Shown: positions 18,307 through 27,411, counted from the stretch's first letter. The stretch: 64,000 nt of DNA from Streptomyces nymphaeiformis (GCF_014203895.1 NZ_JACHJY010000007.1:310001-374000); one strand, 5' to 3'. Notes: generated from the sequence alone by a model not told the origin. Program-made: numbers and translations.

Positions 18307-19243
18307 GCGTGTCGCCGAGGACGGCCAGGCTGCAGGCGACGGTGTCCGCGCCGAGGAGATGACTCGTCAGGTACGGGTACTGGACGAAGGTCGTCCAGCG
18401 CGTGCCGAGCGGCTGCCGGGCGGCCTTGAGCCGGAGCGGTTCGCGGCAGAGCAGGGTGGCGGCGTCGCGTACCGCCCGATCGGTGGCGAAGGAGCCGACC
18501 AGGCGGGGCCGGGCGACGAGTTCGGCGTGGTGCGGCGTGTCGCAGCGCCGCCGGAGGGCGGTGCCGGGCGCGTCGCGGTCGATGTCGAAGCAGTCGCCGA
18601 TGCGCAGCGCCTCGTAGGAGACGGAGCGCTCGCGGGCCGGGGCGCCGGTCGGGCGGCCGGAAGGGGTGGCGCCGGTCGAGGGCGTGCCGTTCGCGGGTGC
18701 GGGGGCCCCGGACCGGGTCGGCTCCGCGGACGTACTGCTCTGTGCGCGGCCCGAGCGGTCCTCGGACGCCGTCCGCGTGCCGCCCGTGGCCGTGGAGTTC
18801 GGGGGCGTGCCCGCGCTCGGCGTGTCGGCCGTCCCGGCGGTCGGACCCGTCCCGCCGGTGACGACCGGCGCCGGCGCGCCGACCGGGTCCCCGCCCGGCC
18901 GGCCGTCGGCGGGTCCGCCACCCTCCGCCCCGCTTCGGGCGGTCAGGAAGGCGCCTGCCACGAGGCCTGCCGTGAGCAGGGGCAGGAGGGGCACACCGAA
19001 CCAACGGGCGCGCCGCGCCTCCGGTCCCGGCCGGGCCGCGCCGAGCCGGACGAAACGCGTGGGCCAGGGGGACTCGCCACCGGTGCCGGGGGGCCTGGTG
19101 ACGAGCGGGTCGGGCACGAGGGCGTCGAGAGGGCGCGCCTCGGCAGGCCGAGGCGCGTCAGTGCCCGTCTCGGCATCTTTCTCACCGGACGGGCCCGGGC
19201 GGTCCGGCTCGGACGGAGGCGTGGCGGTCGGCGGGTGGGACAC
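18287..19243 (-). CDS. Septum-formation-like membrane-anchored protein
   Basis: A 318-residue protein with a cytosolic Pro-rich N-terminus, one membrane helix (about residues 81-101, WFGVPLLPLLTAGLVAGAFL), a Ser/Thr/Pro-rich stalk and an external domain. That domain has the actinobacterial septum-formation-like signature: GDCFDID, a later CDTPHHAELV, and further Cys residues in LLCREPL and VACSL that would form disulfides. The GTG at 19243 gives this layout but lacks a convincing ribosome-binding site. A role in envelope or septum biology is inferred from the domain name only. Confidence 0.72.
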   Translation of the reverse strand: MSHPPTATPPSEPDRPGPSGEKDAETGTDAPRPAEARPLDALVPDPLVTRPPGTGGESPWPTRFVRLGAARPGPEARRARWFGVPLLPLLTAGLVAGAFLTARSGAEGGGPADGRPGGDPVGAPAPVVTGGTGPTAGTADTPSAGTPPNSTATGGTRTASEDRSGRAQSSTSAEPTRSGAPAPANGTPSTGATPSGRPTGAPARERSVSYEALRIGDCFDIDRDAPGTALRRRCDTPHHAELVARPRLVGSFATDRAVRDAATLLCREPLRLKAARQPLGTRWTTFVQYPYLTSHLLGADTVACSLAVLGDTLSHRLQ

Positions 19244-19389
19244 AGGGACCAGGTTCGCCGTTCGGCGGCGACTCGGCCAGCTTTCACCGGCCGCCGGGAC
19301 CGACCCGTACAGAATCGTGACGATCGCCGACCGCGGGCGCCCATGCCACCGCCGCTCCCCCGTCACCGCCGCCGCCCGGTCACCGTCGG

Positions 19390-20244
19390 CTACAGGCCGA
19401 GCTGGCGCTCCGCGCCCTCGACCGTCTGGGCGAGGAGCACGGCGATGGTCATGGGGCCGACACCGCCGGGGACCGGGGTGATGAGCGAGGCGCGCTCGGC
19501 GGCCGACGCGAAGTCGACGTCGCCGACGTTGCCCGGGTTGTAGCCGGCGTCGATGACGACGGCGCCCGGCTTGATGTCCTCGCCCTTGATGAAGTTCGGC
19601 TTGCCGACGGCGGCGACGAGGACGTCGGCCTCGCGGACGACCGAGGAGAGGTCCTCGGTGCGGGAGTGGCGGTAGGTGACGGTGGCGTCGCGGCCGAGGA
19701 GGAGCAGGCCGGCCGGCTTGCCCAGGATCGCGCTGCGGCCGACGACGACCGCGCGCTTGCCGCTGAGCTGGACGTCGTACGCGTCGAGGAGGCGCATGAT
19801 GCCGCCGGGCGTGCAGGAGACGAAGCCGGGCAGGCCGAAGCCCATGGCGGCGAAGGAGGCCATGGTGACGCCGTCGACGTCCTTCTCGGGGGCGATGGCC
19901 TCGAAGGCGGCGCGCTCGTCGATGTGCGGGCCGACCGGGTGCTGGAGCAGGATGCCGTGGACCTCGGGGTCCTCGGACAGGGCGGTGATGGCGGCGACGA
20001 GCTCCTCGGTGGTCGTCTCCGCGGGCAGCTCGACGTGCTTGGAGCGGATTCCGGCCTTCGCGCAGCGGTTCTGCTTCATCTTCACGTACGTGACGGAGGC
20101 CGGGTCCGCGCCGACCAGGACGGTCGCGAGGCACGGGGTGACGCCGGTGCGGCGGGTGATCTCGGCGGCGCGGGCGGCGGTCTCCTCGACCGTGCGGCGG
20201 GCGAGGGCCGTACCGTCCATGAGGATGGCGGTGCTGGTGGACAT
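19390..20244 (-). CDS. folD: Bifunctional methylene-THF dehydrogenase / methenyl-THF cyclohydrolase FolD
   Basis: A 284-residue FolD that interconverts 5,10-methylene-, methenyl- and 10-formyl-tetrahydrofolate in the cytosol using NADP. Visible landmarks are the Tyr/Lys active-site segment SVTYVKMKQNRCAKAGI, the folate-site block GILLQHPVGPH, EKDVDG, SCTPGGIM, and the Rossmann element VVVGRSAILGKPAG. Length matches the family. ATG 20244 starts MSTSTAILMDG; the upstream open frame is not conserved. It is housekeeping and outside the mobile region, but it makes the one-carbon donor that the cytidylate-hydroxymethylase-like enzyme at 35261 would need. Confidence 0.97.
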   Translation of the reverse strand: MSTSTAILMDGTALARRTVEETAARAAEITRRTGVTPCLATVLVGADPASVTYVKMKQNRCAKAGIRSKHVELPAETTTEELVAAITALSEDPEVHGILLQHPVGPHIDERAAFEAIAPEKDVDGVTMASFAAMGFGLPGFVSCTPGGIMRLLDAYDVQLSGKRAVVVGRSAILGKPAGLLLLGRDATVTYRHSRTEDLSSVVREADVLVAAVGKPNFIKGEDIKPGAVVIDAGYNPGNVGDVDFASAAERASLITPVPGGVGPMTIAVLLAQTVEGAERQLGL

Positions 20245-20473
20245 GGCAACTCCTGGGCGTCGTCTCTGACCGGTGGTTCGCCCAGGCGCACGGCATCGGC
20301 ACGGTCGCGCCGCAGGGGGCACGCACCGCCGGGCCGCTCCCCGGTGGTGATCCACCTCAAGCGCCAGTCACGGCCCGGGCACCACTCTACGTGAGGGGCG
20401 GGGGGCCGCTCCCGGACAGGGTGCATATGCCGAGGTGCGAGGGAGCTTGTCGGCGGCCGTCGGGCGCACCACG

Positions 20474-21907
20474 ATGACCGCGACGGGCCGGGACGACCTC
20501 GACGAGGAGGCCGAGTTGAGCGAAGCGTGGGTGGCCGCGGAGCCACGGACGGAACGGGACGAAAGCGCGGGCCGGCACGGGGGCACCGACCGGGGCAGGG
20601 CGACTCGCCGGGGCACGGAAACTTACCCGCGTGCGGATGACGACCGGCCCTCCACGGACGCCGACCGACACTCCACGGACAACGACGACGGGAGCACGGA
20701 CGTCGACCGGCCCCTCCGGGAGGCCCGTCCGCTGGTGGCGGCGTCCTGGCGCCGGTCCGTACGCGCGCGCGTGAGCCCCGACGGTTCGGCGCGGGTGGAG
20801 CTGGACGAGGACGAGCTCGCCGCGTACCGCGAAGCACATCCCCTCTCCGCGGCGATGCCGGTGATCAGGGAGCTGATGGGGGCGTACGCGACGGACGGGG
20901 AACATCTGCTCGCGGTCTGCGACGCGGCCGGGCGGATGCTGTGGGTCGAGGGGCATCCGGGGACCCTGCGCAAGGCCCGGGGGATGAACTTCGTGGCCGG
21001 GGCCCGCTGGTCGGAGACGGCGGCCGGCACGAACGCGCCGGGCACCGCCCTGGCCGTGGACCGGCCGGTGCAGGTCGTCGCCGCCGAGCACTTCCGGCGT
21101 CCGGTGCGGGCGTGGACCTGCGCCGCGGCCCCCGTGCACGACCCGTACAGCGGGCGGGTGCTCGGCGCGGTCGACATCACGGGCGGGGAGCGGCTCGCGC
21201 ACCCGCACAGTCTCGGCTTCGTGCAGGCGGTGGCGCGCGCGGCCGAGTCCCAGCTGGCCCTGCTCGGGCCGGCCCCGGACCCGGGGCGGATCCGGCTCTC
21301 GGCGCTCGGCCGGGACGAGGCGGTGCTCTCGGCGGGCGGGCGGCGGCTGCGGCTGAGCCGCCGGCACAGCGAGATCCTGGTGGTCCTCGCGCACCGGCCG
21401 GACGGGGTGGGCGGCGACGAGCTGCTCACGCTCCTGTACGAGGACGAGTCGGTCACCCCGGTGACGCTGCGGGCGGAGCTGTCCCGGCTGCGGGCGCTGC
21501 TCGGCGCGGACGCGCTGCGGTCGCGGCCGTACCGGCTCGCGGGGGCGGTGGACGCGGACTTCGCGACGGTCGACCGGAAGCTCGCCTCGGGGGCCGTGGC
21601 AGCGGCGGCCGGGGACTACGCGGGCCCGCTGCTCCCGGCGTCGACCGCGCCCGGGGTCGTACGGCTGCGGGAGCGGCTGGCGGACCGGCTGCGGGCGGCA
21701 CTGGTGGACCGGGCCGATCCCGGGCTGCTCGCCGACTGGGCGTACAGCGCGTGGGGCGAGGACGACGTGGTGGTCTGGCGGGCGCTGTGCGCGGCGGTTC
21801 CGGCGCCCCAACTTCCTCCCGTACGGGCGAGGCTCGACTCCCTGGAGGCGGAACTGTCCGCCGGTGCAACGGGCTTGCAACGTTCGGGGCACCACACTCG
21901 GGCGTGA
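20474..21907 (+). CDS. GAF-domain transcriptional regulator upstream of aldehyde dehydrogenase
   Basis: A 477-residue regulator. A basic, Asp-rich and repetitive N-terminus is followed by a GAF sensory domain (about residues 120-265, with LLAVCDAAGRMLWVEG, ARWSETAAGTNAPGTAL and GAVDITGG), as in AcoR-like activators of aldehyde and alcohol metabolism. The C-terminus has no sigma-54 AAA module; it carries a winged-helix-like region (RRHSEILVVLAHRPDGVGGD). The downstream aldehyde dehydrogenase is its probable target. The start is uncertain: ATG 20474 lacks a clear Shine-Dalgarno, and an in-frame GTG at 20435 is the alternative. Confidence 0.82.
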   Translation: MTATGRDDLDEEAELSEAWVAAEPRTERDESAGRHGGTDRGRATRRGTETYPRADDDRPSTDADRHSTDNDDGSTDVDRPLREARPLVAASWRRSVRARVSPDGSARVELDEDELAAYREAHPLSAAMPVIRELMGAYATDGEHLLAVCDAAGRMLWVEGHPGTLRKARGMNFVAGARWSETAAGTNAPGTALAVDRPVQVVAAEHFRRPVRAWTCAAAPVHDPYSGRVLGAVDITGGERLAHPHSLGFVQAVARAAESQLALLGPAPDPGRIRLSALGRDEAVLSAGGRRLRLSRRHSEILVVLAHRPDGVGGDELLTLLYEDESVTPVTLRAELSRLRALLGADALRSRPYRLAGAVDADFATVDRKLASGAVAAAAGDYAGPLLPASTAPGVVRLRERLADRLRAALVDRADPGLLADWAYSAWGEDDVVVWRALCAAVPAPQLPPVRARLDSLEAELSAGATGLQRSGHHTRA

Positions 21908-21950
21908 GTGCCGGCCAGGGACGGCCGGCGCGTCGAGGGAGGCCATGCCG

Positions 21951-23474
21951 ATGACCCGTTACGCCGCACCCGGCACCGAGGGCGCGCTCATGTCGTACCA
22001 GGCCCGCTACGACCACTGGATCGGCGGCGAGTACGTCGCCCCGGCGGGCGGGCGCTACTTCGAGAACCCCAGCCCGGTCGACGGCCGGCCCTTCACGGAG
22101 GTCGCGCGCGGCACCGCCGAGGACGTGGAACGCGCCCTCGACGCGGCGCACGCGGCGGCCCCGGCGTGGGGGCGGACGGCGCCGGCGGAGCGGGCGGCCG
22201 TTCTGCTGAAGATCGCGGACCGCATGGAGAGCAACCTGGAGGCGCTGGCGGTCGCCGAGACGTGGGACAACGGCAAGCCGGTCCGGGAGACGCTCGCCGC
22301 GGACATCCCGCTCGCGATCGACCACTTCCGCTACTTCGCGGGGGCGCTGCGGGCCCAGGAGGGCGCGCTGAGCGAGATCGACGACGACACCGTGGCGTAC
22401 CACTTCCACGAGCCGCTGGGCGTCGTCGCGCAGATCATCCCGTGGAACTTCCCGATCCTCATGGCGGTCTGGAAGCTGGCCCCGGCGCTGGCGGCGGGCA
22501 ACGCGGTGATCCTCAAGCCGGCCGAACAGACCCCGGCCTCCGTGCACTTCTGGCTGAGCCTGGTCGCGGACCTGCTGCCGCCGGGCGTCCTGAACGTCGT
22601 CAACGGCTTCGGCGAGGAGGCCGGCAAGCCGCTGGCGTCCAGCCCGCGCGTCGCGAAGATCGCGTTCACCGGCGAGACGACGACGGGCCGCCTCATCATG
22701 GGGTACGCCGCCGAGAACCTGAAGCCGGTCACCCTCGAACTCGGCGGCAAGTCCCCCAACATCTTCTTCGACGACGTGTGGGCGGCGGACGACGACTTCC
22801 GCGACAAGGCGCTCGAAGGCTTCACGATGTTCGCCCTCAACCAGGGCGAGGTCTGCACCTGCCCCTCGCGGGCCCTCGTCCAGCGCGGCCACTACGCCGA
22901 CTTCATGGAAGCGGCGGTCGCCCGCACGGAGAAGATCGTCCCCGGCCACCCCCTGGACACGGACACGATGATCGGCGCCCAGGCCTCCGCCGACCAGCTC
23001 CGCAAGATCCTCTCCTACCTGGAGATCGGCCAGAAGGAGGGCGCGAAGATCCTGACGGGCGGCCAGATCGTCGAGCACGGCGGCGAGTTGGCGGGCGGCT
23101 ACTACGTCCAGCCGACCGTCTTCGAGGGCGACAACCGCATGCGGATCTTCCAGGAGGAGATCTTCGGCCCGGTGGTGGCGGTGACCTCCTTCAACGACTT
23201 CGACGACGCGATCCGCACGGCCAACGACACCCTCTACGGCCTCGGCGCCGGCGTCTGGACCCGCGACACGAACACCGCCTACCGCGCGGGCCGCGCGATC
23301 CAGGCGGGCCGCGTCTGGACGAACTGCTACCACGCCTACCCGGCCCACAGTGCTTTTGGAGGCTATAAGCAGTCGGGCATCGGGCGAGAGACCCACAAGA
23401 TGATGCTGGACCACTACCAGCAGACGAAAAATCTGCTGGTGAGCTACTCGCCGAAAAAGCTCGGCTTCTTCTAG
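21951..23474 (+). CDS. NAD-dependent aldehyde dehydrogenase (acetaldehyde type), 3' end of foreign composition
   Basis: A 507-residue aldehyde dehydrogenase oxidising short aldehydes to acids. The NAD-binding block IIPWNFPILMAVWKLAPALA, the general base in LELGGKSPN, the catalytic Cys in NQGEVCTCPSR and the C-terminal GYKQSGIGRE are all present, and the length is normal. ATG 21951 sits 8 nt after GGGAGG; an ATG at 21945 is too close to it. The last 125 bases use A/T-ending codons (GCT, TTT, GGA, TAT, CGA, AAA, AAT), unlike the rest of the gene, just where the adjacent integrase suggests an attachment site. The product appears intact. Confidence 0.93.
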   Translation: MTRYAAPGTEGALMSYQARYDHWIGGEYVAPAGGRYFENPSPVDGRPFTEVARGTAEDVERALDAAHAAAPAWGRTAPAERAAVLLKIADRMESNLEALAVAETWDNGKPVRETLAADIPLAIDHFRYFAGALRAQEGALSEIDDDTVAYHFHEPLGVVAQIIPWNFPILMAVWKLAPALAAGNAVILKPAEQTPASVHFWLSLVADLLPPGVLNVVNGFGEEAGKPLASSPRVAKIAFTGETTTGRLIMGYAAENLKPVTLELGGKSPNIFFDDVWAADDDFRDKALEGFTMFALNQGEVCTCPSRALVQRGHYADFMEAAVARTEKIVPGHPLDTDTMIGAQASADQLRKILSYLEIGQKEGAKILTGGQIVEHGGELAGGYYVQPTVFEGDNRMRIFQEEIFGPVVAVTSFNDFDDAIRTANDTLYGLGAGVWTRDTNTAYRAGRAIQAGRVWTNCYHAYPAHSAFGGYKQSGIGRETHKMMLDHYQQTKNLLVSYSPKKLGFF

Positions 23475-23475
23475 C
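23340..23475. other. Inferred left attachment region (attL) in the aldehyde dehydrogenase 3' end
   Basis: The gene's codon usage shifts abruptly at about 23350, where GCTTTTGGAGGCTATAAGCA uses four A/T-ending codons out of six after a long run of almost exclusively G/C-ending ones. The protein stays conserved. An integrase gene reading toward this point begins its 3' end 172 bp away. This is what is seen when an integrating element restores the 3' end of its target gene. The core sequence and its partner (attR) were not located; no second copy was seen by eye up to 64,000. Confidence 0.5.
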
Positions 23476-23482
23476 TGCACGA

Positions 23483-23528
23483 AAGAAGGCGCCTGACCTG
23501 GGGTTTTCCCCGGGTCAGGCGCCTTCTT
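23483..23528 (+). terminator. Strong bidirectional hairpin terminator
   Basis: Two arms of about 20 nt (AAGAAGGCGCCTGACCTGGG and its complement ending CCTTCTT) pair with a single G-U and a 4-nt TTTT loop, 8 bp after the aldehyde dehydrogenase stop. The A-rich lead and T-rich exit allow it to work in both directions, separating this gene from the convergent integrase gene. Confidence 0.9.
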
Positions 23529-23646
23529 GGAGTGCACGGCCCCTCCCATGGGGGAGGTGTCGAAATACCCCCCTTCTTCCAGTTCATCCCACCGGTATCC
23601 CAGTCCTGACCGGCAGTTCCGGGCCATACACGGGCCAGATTGCGGC

Positions 23647-25035
23647 TCAGCCCTTGGGGCTGCTGTCCTTGCTGCGCCGGCTCCACTCCTGCATCGACTC
23701 CTCGATGAGCCGGTTGGAATGCTCCTGCAGACCGTCCAGGAACTTGGCGTAGTACTGGAAGAGCACTTGGATGCTCTGGCCGGCCCGGCGCGCGCATTCG
23801 GCAGGATCCACGCCGGAGTGCAGCCAGAACGAGATCCCGGCGTGCCGGAGGTCATAGGGCCTCTTGGCGAGCAGCGTAGGCTGCTCGCTGGGAGCCAGGG
23901 CCTTCTTACGGGCCCGCTCCCACGTCTTGCCGTAGGCCGCTGCATCAACGTAGCCGCCGGCCGCATTGCGAAACACTCGGCCATCGGGCGCAACGCCGAA
24001 GCGATCGACGTGATTTCGCAGTGTGCGCACGAACGACGGCGGTATCGGCACGGGACGTGTGGCCTTGACGGCTCGCCGCTTCAAGGAGTGCACTTCGTGG
24101 ACCTCACCATCGTCCGTCCACTCCTTGCCGGCCGTGACGACACCTCCGCTCAGGTTGAGCATGCCCCAGCCGCTCTTCGGCAGATGGCACTGTGAGATCT
24201 GCAGGTGGATGACCTCCGCCGGACGCATGGCCGCGTAGTACATGCAGCCGAAGAACGCCTCAAGGTGCGGGCCGCGACCCTGTTGTTCGCCAACAGCGGT
24301 CAGCAGGCGAGCAACCTGGGTCGGGTTCGGCACGCAGGCCGGGTCCACTTCCTCGCTCACCCCAGGAGCCTGCCACTTGACCCTTGCGAGCGGATTCTCC
24401 GTGAAGTATCCCTTGTCGACGGCAGTTCCGAGGACCTCGCTGAAGGCCGATCGCTTCCGCAGGGCGGTCTTCGCCGCGGCGGACTCTCCGTCGATCTTCC
24501 GGCCGAGCGCGTCCAACGCCCTGCGCACGACGTCTGGTTCCATCAGCTCACTGACGGGCAGTGAGTGCCGCTTCATCCAGTCGAGGGCATGCTGCCATTC
24601 GGCGGACGGCTCACTCTCCCAGGCTCGCTTGTTGAACGCCCATGAATACAGCGCGCGCCGCAGAACCCTCGGCTCCGAGTAACGCGCTTCGCGCCTCACC
24701 AGCGCGGGCGTGATGGTGGCAAGTGCATCAGCGAGGGTACGACGGGTGTTGCCAGGCGTTCGATCCCATCGCTCATCGATGTAGGCATGAGCCAGGTCGT
24801 ACCAGGTTGTCCGCTGCCTAATGGCGCGGATCTCGGAAGCCGGCAGACCAGTCTGCTCGTCGAACGCCTCACCGTCACGCGCGGCCGTCATGAGCTTCGC
24901 TCGCCGGCTCTCGGCCAGCCCCTTGGTAATAAAGGACTCCGACCGCTCGCGGCCGTTGACCGTCCATCGGACCTCGAACGGCTTGCGACGCTTCGGCCGC
25001 TCCCGGATGTCCCAGAAGCGGACCTTGTAACTCAT
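23647..25035 (-). CDS. int: Site-specific tyrosine integrase
   Basis: A tyrosine recombinase of about 462 residues. An N-terminal arm-type DNA-binding region (RPKRRKPFEVRWTVNGRERS) precedes a core-binding domain and the catalytic domain. The catalytic Arg is in YYAAMRPAEVIHL, the second Arg and its His in RPYDLRHAGISF, and the nucleophile Tyr in VLFQYYAKFL. The first H/K of the HxxR box is Tyr, as in many actinobacterial integrases. The ATG at 25035 overlaps the excisionase stop (ATGA); another ATG lies at 25041. It would integrate and excise the surrounding element. The 3' end faces the presumed attachment site. Confidence 0.95.
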   Translation of the reverse strand: MSYKVRFWDIRERPKRRKPFEVRWTVNGRERSESFITKGLAESRRAKLMTAARDGEAFDEQTGLPASEIRAIRQRTTWYDLAHAYIDERWDRTPGNTRRTLADALATITPALVRREARYSEPRVLRRALYSWAFNKRAWESEPSAEWQHALDWMKRHSLPVSELMEPDVVRRALDALGRKIDGESAAAKTALRKRSAFSEVLGTAVDKGYFTENPLARVKWQAPGVSEEVDPACVPNPTQVARLLTAVGEQQGRGPHLEAFFGCMYYAAMRPAEVIHLQISQCHLPKSGWGMLNLSGGVVTAGKEWTDDGEVHEVHSLKRRAVKATRPVPIPPSFVRTLRNHVDRFGVAPDGRVFRNAAGGYVDAAAYGKTWERARKKALAPSEQPTLLAKRPYDLRHAGISFWLHSGVDPAECARRAGQSIQVLFQYYAKFLDGLQEHSNRLIEESMQEWSRRSKDSSPKG

Positions 25036-25229
25036 CGCCATTCAGGCGTATCCCTTTCGCACGCCTGCCACCAGGCGTCGAGGTCGGCACGACGGCAGCG
25101 GAGTTCGCCGTTCGGCAGCTTGATCATTCGAGGAGCCTGGTTGCGGGCACGCAGACGGTAGAACGCCGAGGTACTCATGCGGATCTCCGCCAGGACCTCA
25201 GCGAGCTTCAGCGCAGGGGGACGAGCCAT
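25032..25229 (-). CDS. Excisionase-like / AlpA-type helix-turn-helix protein
   Basis: A 65-residue winged-helix protein of the MerR/AlpA excisionase group: KLAEVLAEIRMSTSAFYRLR forms the helix-turn-helix and KLPNGELRCRRADLDAW the wing. Proteins of this size placed just before an actinobacterial integrase gene set recombination direction. It is translationally coupled to the integrase (overlap at 25032-25035). A well-placed Shine-Dalgarno (GAAAGGAAG) precedes ATG 25229. Confidence 0.88.
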   Translation of the reverse strand: MARPPALKLAEVLAEIRMSTSAFYRLRARNQAPRMIKLPNGELRCRRADLDAWWQACERDTPEWR

Positions 25230-25987
25230 TTCTTCCTTTCAGTCGGGGACAGGAAGGGCTACACAGGCGCAAATTACAAGGAAGCACTGCGTAGTCCCGG
25301 GACAGTGCGTCCGCCAGCTCCACTACCAAGCACGGCCGATGCGGACGAACATCAATGGTCGTGAGGATCGCCGGTTTGGCCAACCGGCGATCGTGGGCTA
25401 TGTTGCGCGCCCCGCGCCCATGAGCTCGCAACACCTTGGATCACCAAATAGGCCAGCCGCGCAGGCGCAGACGCACAGTCGACAGTGACCGTTCCTTAGC
25501 CACCAGACGTTTTTCCGGACCATGCGTTCAATCCGCCGAGAACAAAGAGGACAGGGGACGTGAAGCGAGCAGATCGAATGGCGGGATCAGACACACGAAC
25601 CTCCTAAACAGGAACTGCTCCAGACCGCCAATCGAACTAGGCTGGGATTGCCATCTCTCCGCCCTTCCCGTCGAGCAGCTCCTCGTCCGACCTTGCATTT
25701 TCGGGACGTTGTACATTGACATGGTCCCAGCCGAGGTTCCAGTCTTTTGCCGCCAACTCTCGTCTGCCGTGAGCGAATGCCCACTATCAATCCGCCGGGA
25801 AGTCGACAACTCTGGGCGCGAGAGGAACTGCCCCGCAAATAGACACGCGAGGGTCGCCGTCGTGCGATCCGCGGTGGCTGTCCGCTATTGCTGTGGTGTG
25901 GACCGGACGGGGGACTCGTCCAGGGCGGGCTGGGCGGAAGCGTCGGACGTTCGGGAAAACCCCCGCATCCTCGTCTGCGGATGCATC
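25230..25987. other. Long intergenic region without a credible gene
   Basis: This 758-bp stretch is clearly lower in GC than its surroundings. It is open on the + strand, but the translation is Cys/Arg-rich, not conserved in style, and crosses no convincing start. It should contain the promoters of the excisionase-integrase operon and of the gene at 25988. The one clear structure is the inverted repeat at 25366-25392. Confidence 0.6.
25366..25392. repeat. Perfect 11-bp inverted repeat upstream of the excisionase gene
   Basis: GATCGCCGGTT and AACCGGCGATC flank a 5-nt TGGCC spacer. There is no T-run, and it lies about 140 bp upstream of the excisionase start. An operator or an integrase/excisionase arm site is more likely than a terminator. 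Confidence 0.6.
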
Positions 25988-27349
25988 ATGATCACGGGCA
26001 TGCACCCTCGTGACATAGAGATATGGCGGGCGATCGACCAGGGCCTCAGGGCGATCGACTGGGAGGCGTGGTTCGGTTGTCCGGAGGGCGCCGACTATCT
26101 CTCCCCCGCAGGTCACGAGGTGACCGCACGCGCAGTGGCCGGCCTCACCGCGTTCTTCGACAGCCGCTGGCTGCCCAAGGCCGTGGTCCCCTCCCCCGCC
26201 CGGGGTCAGGCCAGCGACACCTTCGTCGGTCTGGGCCGACACGCCCCGGTGCTCCAGTTCATGAACGGAGCCGCGCCGGGAGCATGGGTGGAGGCGGTGC
26301 GGTGGTGGGCCGCGTACGCCTATCTGGAAAAAGCCGGGGTGCCCGGCATTGCCTCGGTCAAGCGGGATGCACGCCGCGACGTCACCCTGTCCCGGTTCCT
26401 GCACTCCCAGACACAGGCCCGGCTCGCGCTCATGGGGGCGGCCTGCAGACTCCCGGTCGAGCTGGAGCCGGCGAAAGCCAGCGGTGGTCCCGGCGACGTC
26501 CGTGTCGGCCCCGTCTTCATCGAGGTCGTCACCCTCGCCGAGGACCAGAAGAGCCAGGACTACGAGAGGTTCCGCCAGAACCTCCAGGCTCACCTCTTCA
26601 CTCTGGACAGGGGCCGTGACATCTACTGGGAAGGCGACCTCCCCGAACTCCTCAACAGCGACGCCTTCGAGGTATGGAAAAAGCGGACCGAGGAGGCCGC
26701 CCAACAGTGCGCTGCCTCGGGGGCCGCGGTCGATCTCCTCAGCAACGCCGGCAGGCGGCTGACCGTCCACCCTGGCACGGCGCCCCAGGGCACCACTCTG
26801 ACCGGTGACACGGTGGAGAGCGACCAGGGCAGGCGGCTCCTGGGCAAGGTGCGTGCCAAGTGCGCCAAGACGGCGGGGGCGGGCACCGCGTGGATCTGGG
26901 TGGAGGACCACAGCGGCCTCTTCCACTTCCCAACGCCCTTCGCGGGGATGCCGCTCGCCGCCAAGACCGATGCACTCGCAGACCTGTTGGGGCCACTGCT
27001 GGCGGAGTACGTCCATGTTGCCGGGATCGTCGTCTCGAATGCAGCCCGCCGGCGCCTGCCGCTTCCGCCCGACGACGACGCGCTTCGCCCCGCCGCACAG
27101 GGTTTCCAGCGGGGGCTTCCCCTCGACCGGGTCCGGGAGACGATCGTGATCCCCCGGCGAATCCTCCTACCTGAACAAACCGACCTGATAGCCAGAATGT
27201 GCGATGCCGAAGCTGATGCGCTCGACTGGGCCCTGGGGAGGCTTGGTGTTCCCCAGGGCGTGGCATCGCTGCTGACCGACTCGTCGACACCGCGCCGGGA
27301 TTCCGCGCTGTGGACGCCGCGAGCGGGCCGAGGCGGCAAGACGGGGTGA
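25988..27349 (+). CDS. Hypothetical element-borne protein, possible nuclease-like fold
   Basis: A 453-residue protein (or 449 from the second ATG at 26000) that I do not recognise. The N-terminal 150 residues are helical and Trp-rich (DIEIWRAIDQGLRAIDWEAW). A central block has DVRVGPVFIEVVTLAEDQK, which resembles the strand-turn-strand core of PD-(D/E)xK nucleases, though the Lys is not in the canonical place. The C-terminus includes TAWIWVEDHSGLFHFPTPF and RETIVIPRRILLPEQTDLIA. It has no membrane segment. It lies between the integrase operon and an IS element, as cargo or defence genes often do. The nuclease idea is inference only. Confidence 0.55.
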   Translation: MITGMHPRDIEIWRAIDQGLRAIDWEAWFGCPEGADYLSPAGHEVTARAVAGLTAFFDSRWLPKAVVPSPARGQASDTFVGLGRHAPVLQFMNGAAPGAWVEAVRWWAAYAYLEKAGVPGIASVKRDARRDVTLSRFLHSQTQARLALMGAACRLPVELEPAKASGGPGDVRVGPVFIEVVTLAEDQKSQDYERFRQNLQAHLFTLDRGRDIYWEGDLPELLNSDAFEVWKKRTEEAAQQCAASGAAVDLLSNAGRRLTVHPGTAPQGTTLTGDTVESDQGRRLLGKVRAKCAKTAGAGTAWIWVEDHSGLFHFPTPFAGMPLAAKTDALADLLGPLLAEYVHVAGIVVSNAARRRLPLPPDDDALRPAAQGFQRGLPLDRVRETIVIPRRILLPEQTDLIARMCDAEADALDWALGRLGVPQGVASLLTDSSTPRRDSALWTPRAGRGGKTG

Positions 27350-27411
27350 AGACGACATGCTGGGGTCTGGGGTCCCAAACGTGGTCCCCAGATTCGCGCA
27401 GCGTCGGACTA

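Noticed and set aside
23475..23646. tRNA gene as integration target
   Set aside because: The sequence between the dehydrogenase and integrase genes shows a terminator but no cloverleaf-like segment or CCA-type 3' end, so a tRNA target is not supported on this side.
25436..25987. N-terminal extension of the 25988 gene
   Set aside because: The translated stretch is rich in Cys, Arg and Ser with no domain character, and GC content is lower; a start at 25988 or 26000 is more credible.
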